Position numbers and translations under genes: made by a program. 20,001 nt of DNA, from positions 1-20,001 of the forward strand of contig CANOHT010000045.1 of the NCBI GenBank assembly GCA_947565865.1, in the 5' to 3' direction. The notes under the pieces are model-generated. The model made no database searches, was not told the origin of the DNA, and saw nothing but the letters and a program-made list of their open reading frames with translations. The stretch comes from an uncultured Clostridia bacterium (GTDB lineage Bacteria; Bacillota; Clostridia; Christensenellales; Aristaeellaceae). This document shows positions 13,804-20,001 of the stretch, piece by piece; position 1 is the first letter of the stretch; each line of letters starts with the position of its first letter.

Positions 13804-14423
13804 GGCTACTCTACGGTACCACCAACCCCGCCAAGCTGGATGCCATGCGCCGCTTAACACAGTCGCTGGGACTAATCATCGACGGCCCGGCGGACGTGGG
13901 CCTCACCGTTCCCCCGGTGGATGAAAGCGGCCGCGCTCCCCTCGACAACGCCGTCCTCAAGGCCCGGGCCTGCTATGCCGCCTGGGGACAACCTGTGTTC
14001 TCCTGCGATTCCGGGCTGTACTTCGACGGCGTGGCCGATGACGAGCAGCCCGGCGTCCATGTGCGCCGGGTGGGCGGCCGTGAGCTGACCGACGCGGAGA
14101 TGATCGCGTATTACGGCGGATTGTCAGCACGGCACGGCGGACGGCTCATCGGCCGCTACCGCAACGCCATCTGCCTTGTGATGGGCGGCGGACGGATATT
14201 CACCGCGGCGGACGACACCCTGTCCACCGAGCCTTTTATCCTTGCCAGCCGCCCTCATCCCCATGTGACCCCCGGCTTCCCCCTGGACAGCCTGTCCGTT
14301 GACATCGCCACCGGGCAGTATTACAATGATTTGTCGGAGAAAACCCTGGCCCAATCCGCTGTGGATCGCGGCTGTCTGGCTTTTTTCAGCGGTGTATTGG
14401 CAGCCCTCAACCCACCCCACTGA
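13800..14423 (+). CDS. HAM1/RdgB-like purine NTP pyrophosphatase, divergent
   Basis: Expected to clean non-canonical (d)NTPs such as ITP, dITP and XTP to the monophosphate. In 207 residues the HAM1 fold is recognised by TTNPAK (7-12), DNAVLKA (49-55), CDSGLYFD (69-76) and PGVHVRR (84-90). The canonical DDSGL is replaced by CDSGL, and the usual SARYAG by VRRVGG, so the catalytic or base-selecting details may differ. The C-terminal part (PGFPLDSLSVDIATGQYYNDL) is also unlike E. coli RdgB. The start overlaps gluQRS (ATGA), so translation is coupled. Calling it simply rdgB would overstate what is seen. Confidence 0.75.
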   Translation: MRLLYGTTNPAKLDAMRRLTQSLGLIIDGPADVGLTVPPVDESGRAPLDNAVLKARACYAAWGQPVFSCDSGLYFDGVADDEQPGVHVRRVGGRELTDAEMIAYYGGLSARHGGRLIGRYRNAICLVMGGGRIFTAADDTLSTEPFILASRPHPHVTPGFPLDSLSVDIATGQYYNDLSEKTLAQSAVDRGCLAFFSGVLAALNPPH

Positions 14424-14442
14424 ACCAGCAAGGAGGCGGCCT

Positions 14443-15213
14443 ATGCTGCATTATGATGAATATGGAGACCGGCGGCAGCCAACCATTCTGCTACTGCACG
14501 GCGCGGGGGCGCTGGATACCTTCTGCCAGCAATACGGCCTGGCCGACCGCTATCGCCTGATCGTGCCGCATCTGCCCGGCGCGGGACAGGCGGCGGAGGT
14601 CGCCTACGATCCCGCCCAAACCATCCGGGCGCTGTGGACGCTGATCGAAAGCCTGGGGGAGGAGCCCATCGGGGTCATCGGCCATTCCCTGGGCGGACAG
14701 CTGGCCGTGATGCTCGTCAGCCAGCGGCCAGAGCGGTTCCGCTTTGCGGTGTTTTTGAGCGCGTGGGTGAATCCGACGCCTAAATCCGTCCGGCCATACG
14801 TCGCCTTGTCCGGGCTTGCCGCAAAAATGCTGCGGTGGCAATGGCTGGTGCGGCTTCAGGCGCGGTACTGGCATTACACCGCCGCCCAGGCTGACGCCAT
14901 GGTTCACGATGCCCGGAAAATGACCCCGAAGGTCTACCGCTCCTTCTTTGCCAACACCCTGCGCCTGGCCGACCTGCCCGCCTACCAGCGGGTGGAGACC
15001 CCCATGCTGGCCGTGTGCGGCGGCAGGGAGACCCGTGATATGCGCGCTTCCCTGACGCTGCTGGGGCAGAACCCTCGCTGCCGGACGATGATGCTTCCGG
15101 GCGCCGGGCATGATTTCCCCATGCGCCAGGCTCACAAGCTCAACCCCATCCTGGAAGCGTTCGCGGCGTCCGTCATGAATGTCTCCGACCGATCATCCCG
15201 GGAGGTGCCGTAA
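14443..15213 (+). CDS. Alpha/beta-hydrolase fold protein
   Basis: A 256-residue soluble hydrolase of unknown substrate. The oxyanion-hole strand ends in LLLHGAG (17-22), the nucleophile elbow is GHSLGG (80-85, Ser82), and the catalytic His is in GAGHDFP (His223). The acid is probably in GGRETRD (residues 194-199). It starts at ATG 14443 with AAGGAGG upstream, 19 bases after the HAM1-like stop, and ends 1 base before the next start. No signal peptide is visible. Esterase, lactonase or thioesterase are all open. Confidence 0.85.
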   Translation: MLHYDEYGDRRQPTILLLHGAGALDTFCQQYGLADRYRLIVPHLPGAGQAAEVAYDPAQTIRALWTLIESLGEEPIGVIGHSLGGQLAVMLVSQRPERFRFAVFLSAWVNPTPKSVRPYVALSGLAAKMLRWQWLVRLQARYWHYTAAQADAMVHDARKMTPKVYRSFFANTLRLADLPAYQRVETPMLAVCGGRETRDMRASLTLLGQNPRCRTMMLPGAGHDFPMRQAHKLNPILEAFAASVMNVSDRSSREVP

Positions 15214-15214
15214 C

Positions 15215-15718
15215 GTGAAATCCATGCGCCGAATCTTTCTTTTCACCTTTGGCGGAATGGGCCTGCTGTTTGCCGTCATCGGCGGCGGGCTGCTGCTGTT
15301 CCTGACCAGCCAGGGCCTTCCGCTGCTGGATAGCGCGGGCCTGGACGAGGAGCAGCTGACCATGCACATCCTTGGCTGGACCTATCTGCCCTTGGGGCTT
15401 ATCTTCCTGAGCGTCGGCCTGGGCATTTACGGGGGCATGAAGCGCGCCGCGTCCCGCCGGGAGGAGCTGGCGGCCTGCGGCGTCCGCGTCCGGGGCACGG
15501 TGAAGCGGGTCGCCCTCAACCCGGCGCTGAGGGTCAACCGCCGCAGTCCCTATCGGGTGTATGTTACCTGCACCCCGCCCCAGGTCTCAAGCCCTGTGAC
15601 CCTGCGCAGCCACAACGTCTTCCACACGGACGTTCGGCCCGGCGATTCAGTGTGGGTGCTTTTCGACCCCATGGATGAGCGGAGATATGCCGTGGAGCTG
15701 CCCGGCGGGGAGGACTGA
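15215..15718 (+). CDS. Two-helix membrane protein, DUF3592-like
   Basis: Unknown function. The 167 residues begin with two hydrophobic spans (about 8-31 and 52-74), then a basic linker and a C-terminal beta-rich domain with GVRVRGTVKRV, NRRSPYRVYVTC and RPGDSVWVLFDPMDERRYAVE, a pattern seen in DUF3592 proteins. I use GTG 15215 because GGAGG lies 9 bases upstream, while the ATG at 15224 would be too far from it. The preceding hydrolase stops at 15211-15213, and rlmH starts 1 base after this gene ends, so it belongs to the same operon. Confidence 0.65.
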   Translation: MKSMRRIFLFTFGGMGLLFAVIGGGLLLFLTSQGLPLLDSAGLDEEQLTMHILGWTYLPLGLIFLSVGLGIYGGMKRAASRREELAACGVRVRGTVKRVALNPALRVNRRSPYRVYVTCTPPQVSSPVTLRSHNVFHTDVRPGDSVWVLFDPMDERRYAVELPGGED

Positions 15719-15719
15719 C

Positions 15720-16199
15720 ATGGGCGTGACCATTCTGGCCGTGGGCCGCATGAAGGAAAAGCCTTACCGCATGATGGCGGATGAATACCTCAAGCGCCTG
15801 AGCCGCTATGGACGCTTTGAGGAGGTCGAGCTCCCCGACCTGGCCGAGCCCAGCCATTCCTCCCCGGCCATCGAGGCGCAGATTCGGGAAAAAGAGGGTG
15901 AGGCGCTGCTGGGCCGCATCCGTCCTGGGGATTATGTGATTGCCCTGACCATTCCCGGCAGACAGTGGGACTCCGAGGACCTCTCGCGGCATATGGCGGA
16001 GTTGCAGACCCGGGGCGTCGCGGACATTGTGTTTGTCATCGGCGGATCCCTGGGACTGTCGCAAAAGGTCATCGCCCGGGCGGATGAGCAGCTGTCCATG
16101 AGCAAGATGACCTTTCCGCATCAGCTGGCCCGCGTCATGCTGCTGGAGCAGGTGTACCGGGCCATGAAAATCCGCGCGGGGGAGCGGTATCACAAATGA
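15720..16199 (+). CDS. rlmH: 23S rRNA (pseudouridine1915-N3)-methyltransferase
   Basis: SPOUT-fold methyltransferase that modifies pseudouridine 1915 in helix 69 of 23S rRNA on the assembled ribosome. The 159 residues match the family in length and end with its hallmark: DIVFVIGGSLGL (102-113) forming the SAM knot, LSMSKMTFPHQLARVMLLEQVYRA (125-148) and the terminal YHK. The start has no separate ribosome site beyond the upstream GGGGAGG, 6-12 bases before ATG 15720. It is the last gene of the gluQRS operon. In Bacillota rlmH often lies alone near the origin; its placement here is not informative by itself. Confidence 0.96.
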   Translation: MGVTILAVGRMKEKPYRMMADEYLKRLSRYGRFEEVELPDLAEPSHSSPAIEAQIREKEGEALLGRIRPGDYVIALTIPGRQWDSEDLSRHMAELQTRGVADIVFVIGGSLGLSQKVIARADEQLSMSKMTFPHQLARVMLLEQVYRAMKIRAGERYHK

Positions 16200-16943
16200 A
16201 AGGCCGCCGCTTGGGAGCCGATCCGTCCGCGCAGCGTCCGTGAGGGGCGGCGGATACCGGAAAGCGTTTTCATACAGAGGCTGCCAATGCTATCCGCGTC
16301 TTGGTTCCGTGGACTGAAAATGCGCTTGGGTATTCCTTGCTGTCACGGCTTGCTGCTGTTCCTGTGCCGTGGGGACAAAGGAGCCGCCAGCGTCGGCGCG
16401 GTCGGCGGCGTTCAGACTGCCCGTCCTGTCGCCCAGGAGACTGCGCATCGCTCCGTGGCCGCATGGCCTCAAAGGGAGTCCGCTTGGGCGCAGGGGCGCT
16501 TCTGGACAATGGTCGTGCCATGGATGGAGGCGCAAAACGTCGCCGCAGGCGGAGCGGTCGGGGAGACCGCGGTTCCCATGAAGGCGGGGCCTGATAGGAA
16601 ACCGGCGGCGTCTGGGCAGGCTGTCCCGGGCCGTGGGTTTCGCGCGGGCTGCGAGGGTATGGTGCCCAAGGCGAATCTATTATTTTCATGCGCTTTGCCG
16701 CTGCTTATCATCATCAAACGAAAGCACGAGGCAGCGCCGCGAACTTGATGCCACCCAGCTGAAAAGAGCCTATCCTACGTTTCTGCCGCGTCATGTCAGC
16801 ATGGATCGGCCGTCAACCAACGAGCGTTTTTGAGGCGGGGCGAATCGCTATTTTGAATAGGGCTTCCCTATGGAGCGCCGAGGGCAGAGCGAAAGACACG
16901 CAAGTGTTCAGCGGCATACGTCTCCCGGAAGATCGAATAAAGC
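16200..16943. other. Region of about 740 bp without a credible gene
   Basis: Several overlapping frames are open on both strands, but none has a ribosome site together with family-like sequence. The best is a proline/arginine-rich frame on the minus strand (16689-16270) that has a compositionally biased N-terminus and looks random after about residue 50. CCGCCGC (16204-16210) can pair with GCGGCGG near 16250, a possible weak end signal for rlmH. The block might be a decayed gene or a non-coding RNA region; I see no RNA family I know. Confidence 0.4.
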
Positions 16944-16984
16944 AAAGCCGCCGGTCAGAGCGTACAGGCTCTGCCAGCGGCTTT
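16944..16984. terminator. Terminator after the TfoX_C-like gene
   Basis: AAAGCCGC (16944-16951) pairs with GCGGCTTT (16977-16984) and an inner CAGAGC/GCTCTG pair extends the stem. It begins 1 base after the end of the minus-strand gene stopping at 16986; on that strand the descending arm is followed by GCTTTATTC. Confidence 0.75.
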
Positions 16985-16985
16985 G

Positions 16986-17258
16986 TCATTTCCGTTTTCC
17001 GGTTATCTTATTTTCGTGATAAAAGGCCTGCAGCTCCGCCTTTCTCTCCGGCGGAAGCATCGCCTTCTTCACGCCCTGAACCGCGCCCTCCAGCGCCATC
17101 AGGCGCAGCAGACAGGCGGAGGGGTCGATGGCTTGAATCCGCAGCCAGGCTGCCTGCGCGCCCACATGCCTGAGCGCTTCTTTGGTATCGATGCCCACGG
17201 CGCAAAGCTGCTGGGACAGCTTCGGGCCGATGTTGGGCAAATCTGTCAATGATGCCAT
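16986..17258 (-). CDS. TfoX C-terminal-domain-like protein
   Basis: A small (90-residue) protein made of a helix-hairpin-helix-type module: SLTDLPNIGPKLSQQLCAVGIDT (residues 3-25), then ALRHVGAQAAWLRI, CLLRLMALEGAVQGV and LPPERKAEL. This matches the stand-alone TfoX_C domain. TfoX/Sxy proteins regulate competence in proteobacteria, but single-domain versions in Bacillota have no proven role. AGGAGGAG lies 5 bases before ATG 17258. It is 11 bases downstream of deoC, whose stop sits within the ribosome site, so the two are co-translated. Confidence 0.8.
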   Translation of the reverse strand: MASLTDLPNIGPKLSQQLCAVGIDTKEALRHVGAQAAWLRIQAIDPSACLLRLMALEGAVQGVKKAMLPPERKAELQAFYHENKITGKRK

Positions 17259-17269
17259 CCTGCTCCTCC

Positions 17270-18001
17270 TCAATAGCCGCCGCTCATTTCCTTCAGGTTC
17301 TCTATTTCCCGCAGGGTACCCTCGGCATAGCGCTTTTCCGCTTCCAGCAGGATTTTTTCGGAGGCGGACACGCCGCACCGGCTGGCGCCCACGGCCCGGG
17401 CCGTCAGCACGGTGTCCAGGTCGCGGATCCCCCCGGAGCCCTTCACCTGCACACGGTCGGATACGGAAGCCCGCATCAGCTTCAGATCGTCGATGGTGCA
17501 GCCCTTGGACCCGTATCCCGTGGAGGTCTTGACGAAGTCCGCTCCCGCCGCCTCGGAGAGCTGGCAGGCCCGCGCCTTCTGCGCGTCGGTGAGGTAGCAG
17601 GTTTCCAGGATCACCTTGAGGATGGCGCCCCTTGCATGGGCTTCCTCCGCGATTTGACGGATTTCCTCCTGAACGTAGTCCTCGTCGCCATGGAGCATTT
17701 TGCCGATGTTGATGACCATGTCCAGCTCCTGGCAGCCCTTGTCCAGGGCCAGACGGGCTTCCGCCAGCTTGATGGCGGTCTCATGAGCGCCATGGGGGAA
17801 GCCGATGACCGTGCAGGTCTTTACGTCGCTGCCCCTGAGCAGCTCCGCCACCAGCGGCACGTCGCAGGGGCGGCAGCAGACGGAAGCGCAGTCATACCGC
17901 AGGGCCAGTTCGCAGGCCTTGCGGACATCATCCTCGGTCAGAAAGGGCTGTAAGGGAGAATGATCCAGCATTTTTGCAATATCGTGGGGCGTAATCGCCA
18001 T
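17270..18001 (-). CDS. deoC: Deoxyribose-phosphate aldolase
   Basis: Class I aldolase cleaving 2-deoxyribose-5-phosphate to glyceraldehyde-3-phosphate and acetaldehyde. The 243-residue product has the proton-relay Asp in ELDMVINIG (D94), the Schiff-base Lys in FVKTSTGYG (K158) and the second active-site Lys in VKGSGGI (K187). AAGGAGG lies 8 bases before ATG 18001. It forms a two-gene unit with the TfoX_C-like gene and is divergent from an aldehyde dehydrogenase. The nucleoside phosphorylase that would feed it is at 1501-2841, not in the same operon; no phosphopentomutase gene is in the window. Confidence 0.95.
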   Translation of the reverse strand: MAITPHDIAKMLDHSPLQPFLTEDDVRKACELALRYDCASVCCRPCDVPLVAELLRGSDVKTCTVIGFPHGAHETAIKLAEARLALDKGCQELDMVINIGKMLHGDEDYVQEEIRQIAEEAHARGAILKVILETCYLTDAQKARACQLSEAAGADFVKTSTGYGSKGCTIDDLKLMRASVSDRVQVKGSGGIRDLDTVLTARAVGASRCGVSASEKILLEAEKRYAEGTLREIENLKEMSGGY

Positions 18002-18054
18002 GGCAATGACCTCCTTGATGTCGATGGGCGGAGCGGGCCGCCATTTTGACGCTG

Positions 18055-18083
18055 ATGATAAGGATTCGCCCTTCGGCGGGAAA
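18055..18083 (-). promoter_or_regulatory. Possible promoter of deoC
   Basis: On the minus strand TTTCCC (18083-18078), a 17-base spacer and TATCAT (18060-18055) lie about 55 bases before the start. The -10 matches five of six consensus bases, the -35 only three. A small CGCC/GGCG hairpin lies in the spacer. Confidence 0.4.
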
Positions 18084-18116
18084 AATCCTCTTTCCAGTCG
18101 GCTTATGCCCAAGGCA

Positions 18117-18145
18117 TTGACAGAAAGCCGGCAAGGGCTTATGCT
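18117..18145 (+). promoter_or_regulatory. Sigma-A promoter of the aldehyde dehydrogenase gene
   Basis: TTGACA (18117-18122), 17 bases, TATGCT (18140-18145). The start codon at 18167 is only about 15 bases downstream of the expected transcription start, so the leader is very short yet still contains AGGAGG. Confidence 0.75.
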
Positions 18146-18166
18146 GACATCAGGAGGCGATGATTC

Positions 18167-19555
18167 ATGGCAGCGCATACCCAGGCGGCGGAAATCGCAG
18201 CCCTTGTGACCCGACAGCAGGCAGCCTTCCGCAGCGGACGAACCCTTGACCTGGCCTTCCGCCGGAACGCCCTTATCCGGCTGGAAAGGGCTCTGCGGAA
18301 CGGGGAGGCGAACCTGCTGGCCGCCCTCCGGGAAGACCTGGGCAAGGCCGGGGCGGAAGCCTACATGTGCGAAATCGGCCTGACGCTGTCGGAATTGCGG
18401 CACATGCTGCGCCATCTGCGCGGTTACGCCCGCAGGCAGCCGGCCCGCACGTCCCTTTCGCAGTTCCCGGCCCGCAGCTTCACTGTGCGCGAGCCCTACG
18501 GGGTGTGTCTTGTCATGTCACCCTGGAATTACCCTTTGCTGCTGACGCTGTCGCCCCTCGTCGGCGCCATCGCGGCGGGCAACTGCTGTGTGGTCAAGCC
18601 TTCGGCCTACGCTCCCGCCACGGCGCGGGCTCTGGGCGATTTGCTGCGCGCCTGCTTCCCGGAGGACTATATCGCCGTGGTGGAGGGCGGCCGGGCGGAG
18701 AACCAAGCCCTGCTGGATCAGCCCTTTGACAAGATCTTCTTCACCGGCAGCGTGGCGGTAGGCAGGGAGGTGATGCGCCGTGCCAGCGATCGCCTGATTC
18801 CCGTTACCCTTGAATTGGGCGGCAAAAGCCCCGTGTTGGTGGACGCCACCGCCGACATCGGCCTGGCGGCACGGCGCATCGCCTTCGGCAAGCTGCTCAA
18901 CGCAGGCCAGACCTGTGTGGCCCCGGATTATGTGCTGGTGGAGCGGAGCGTGAAGGAGCCGCTTCTGCGCGCCCTTGCCCATGCCTTTGACGAGATGGCC
19001 GGGGACGCCCTGCGCAGCGAGCAGTACGTTCATATCGTCAGCCGTCGGCATTTTGACCGGCTGACGGCCCTGATCGACCCCGGCCGCGTTGTTTATGGCG
19101 GCGCCTGGGATGAAAAGACCATGCGCATTCAGCCCACGCTGCTGGCGGACGTTTCCCCGGATTCCCCCGTGATGCGGGAGGAAATCTTTGGCCCGCTGCT
19201 TCCCGTCATCGCGGTGGACTGCCTTGACCTTGCCTTCCGCTTTGTTCAGGAGCGTCCTCGTCCGCTGGCCTGCTACCTTTTCAGCAGGAGCCGCACGGCT
19301 CGGGAGCGCTATACACGGACGCTGCGCTTTGGCGGCGGCTGCGTCAACGACACCGTTGTCCATCTGGCCACCAGCCACATGGGCTTTGGAGGCGTGGGGG
19401 AGAGCGGCATGGGCAGTTATCACGGACGGCGCAGCTTCGAGGCCTTCAGCCATGAAAAGAGTGTTGTATGCAAGGGCGCCTGGCCGGAGCTCTCCCTGCG
19501 CTACATGCCTTATACCGCCCGAAAAGAACGCTGGCTGCGGCGCTTTCTGCGCTGA
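18167..19555 (+). CDS. Aldehyde dehydrogenase (class 3-like)
   Basis: NAD(P)-dependent oxidation of an aldehyde to the acid. The 462-residue length and lack of an N-terminal extension fit the ALDH3/YwdH-type branch. Seen motifs: MSPWNYP (117-123, Asn121 stabilising the intermediate), KPSAYAP (144-150), FTGSVAVGR (192-200), the general base in LELGGKSP (Glu216), catalytic Cys in NAGQTCVAPD (Cys250), and EEIFGPLLPV. AGGAGG lies 8-9 bases before ATG 18167. The gene is divergent from deoC, whose product is acetaldehyde, but class 3 enzymes usually prefer longer or aromatic aldehydes, so a joint role is only a suggestion. No terminator is evident before the tRNA promoter. Confidence 0.92.
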   Translation: MAAHTQAAEIAALVTRQQAAFRSGRTLDLAFRRNALIRLERALRNGEANLLAALREDLGKAGAEAYMCEIGLTLSELRHMLRHLRGYARRQPARTSLSQFPARSFTVREPYGVCLVMSPWNYPLLLTLSPLVGAIAAGNCCVVKPSAYAPATARALGDLLRACFPEDYIAVVEGGRAENQALLDQPFDKIFFTGSVAVGREVMRRASDRLIPVTLELGGKSPVLVDATADIGLAARRIAFGKLLNAGQTCVAPDYVLVERSVKEPLLRALAHAFDEMAGDALRSEQYVHIVSRRHFDRLTALIDPGRVVYGGAWDEKTMRIQPTLLADVSPDSPVMREEIFGPLLPVIAVDCLDLAFRFVQERPRPLACYLFSRSRTARERYTRTLRFGGGCVNDTVVHLATSHMGFGGVGESGMGSYHGRRSFEAFSHEKSVVCKGAWPELSLRYMPYTARKERWLRRFLR

Positions 19556-19612
19556 GGTTCACGTTCTCCGAGAAATTTTCCACGGAATTTCCGCGGAATT
19601 GCGAAAAACCGC

Positions 19613-19641
19613 TTGACAGAGCGCGGCACGGGTGCTATAAT
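19613..19641 (+). promoter_or_regulatory. Consensus promoter of the tRNA cluster
   Basis: Perfect TTGACA (19613-19618), 17-base spacer, perfect TATAAT (19636-19641). It sits about 88 bases upstream of tRNA-Arg, so the primary transcript has an 80-base leader. A full match to both hexamers fits stable-RNA promoters. Confidence 0.92.
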
Positions 19642-19728
19642 TTATCACTGTCAGCGAGACGGCGCATTGGCTTGATGCAGACGGCTCCTGATGTTGATGC
19701 CCGTTGGAGGAATCCTGTTCTGCGGCCT

Positions 19729-19802
<74 letters not shown>

Positions 19803-19811
19803 CGATCATAT

Positions 19812-19889
19812 GGTGGGTATAGCGTAGTTGGTTAACGCGTCAGATTGTGGCTCTGAAGACCGTGGGTTCGAGTCCCACTACTCACCCCA
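19812..19889 (+). tRNA. tRNA-His (anticodon GTG)
   Basis: Acceptor GTGGGTA/TACTCAC, anticodon stem CAGA/TCTG with loop TTGTGGC (anticodon GTG), T arm GTGGG-TTCGAGT-CCCAC. The extra G-1 typical of bacterial tRNA-His is encoded (19812), opposite C73 (19886), and CCA is encoded at 19887-19889. Confidence 0.95.
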
Positions 19890-19935
19890 TTTCCCTTGTT
19901 TTTGCTGCCAATGGCGGCTAATAGTTGACCTGCGT

Positions 19936-20001
19936 TGGGGTGTAGCCAAGTGGTAAGGCACGGGACTTTGACTCCCGCATTCGCAGGTTCGAGCCCTGCC
20001 A
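19936..20001 (+). tRNA. tRNA-Gln (anticodon TTG), cut by the window edge
   Basis: Starts TGGGGTGTAGCC and has anticodon stem CGGGA/TCCCG with loop CTTTGAC (anticodon TTG), then a T arm GCAGG-TTCGAGC-CCTGC. The 3' acceptor strand lies beyond the window. Confidence 0.93.

Noticed and set aside
16270..16689. Proline/arginine-rich minus-strand frame of 139 codons
   Set aside because: No ribosome site, composition bias only, and competing frames over the same DNA; not enough to call a gene.

Overview
The window looks like chromosomal DNA of a fairly GC-rich Bacillota (Clostridia-type) bacterium, probably anaerobic. The signs are a pyrophosphate-type phosphofructokinase, a single-chain glycyl-tRNA synthetase, a pyrimidine-nucleoside phosphorylase, a diaminopentanoate-dehydrogenase-like enzyme, strong AGGAGG ribosome sites and textbook sigma-A promoters with 17-base spacers. 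Species cannot be named from the sequence.

Layout. 1-1360 is a foreign, partly AT-rich scar: the tail of an unrecognised gene, a terminator, an N-terminally truncated HEPN-like fragment, a 15-bp inverted repeat, and a dead HNH/DUF262-type endonuclease gene that carries an in-frame amber codon. The HNH fragment ends inside a small membrane-protein gene that had been translationally coupled to pdp, so the island decapitated that gene. From 1501 onward the window is housekeeping: pdp (-), glyS (-), an operon GNAT-rsmA-dut-gtrA (+, 4868-7127), a DapB/2,4-diaminopentanoate-dehydrogenase-like oxidoreductase (-), a frameshifted NUDIX gene (+), an overlapping pair mscS-like/aromatic-acid-exporter-like (+), PPi-type pfk (-), an operon gluQRS - HAM1-like - alpha/beta hydrolase - two-TM protein - rlmH (+, 12868-16199), about 740 bp with no credible gene, deoC-TfoX_C-like (-), an aldehyde dehydrogenase (+), and a tRNA cluster Arg(TCT)-His(GTG)-Gln(TTG) driven by a consensus promoter and running off the end.

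How it fits together. pdp and deoC, though 15 kb apart, are two steps of deoxynucleoside salvage: the acetaldehyde made by DeoC might be handled by the divergently transcribed aldehyde dehydrogenase, which is inference only. The two plus-strand operons mix ribosome/tRNA modification (RsmA, RlmH, GluQRS) with nucleotide-pool cleaning (dUTPase, HAM1-like).

The most unusual thing seen is a dispersed, strictly intergenic repeat (2951-3137, 4613-4777 inverted, 7181-7382). Each copy is a string of hairpins in the same order, whose loops and connecting segments are conserved while the stems differ but stay paired. No complete novel defence or mobile system is visible; the left-hand island holds only remnants of such genes.
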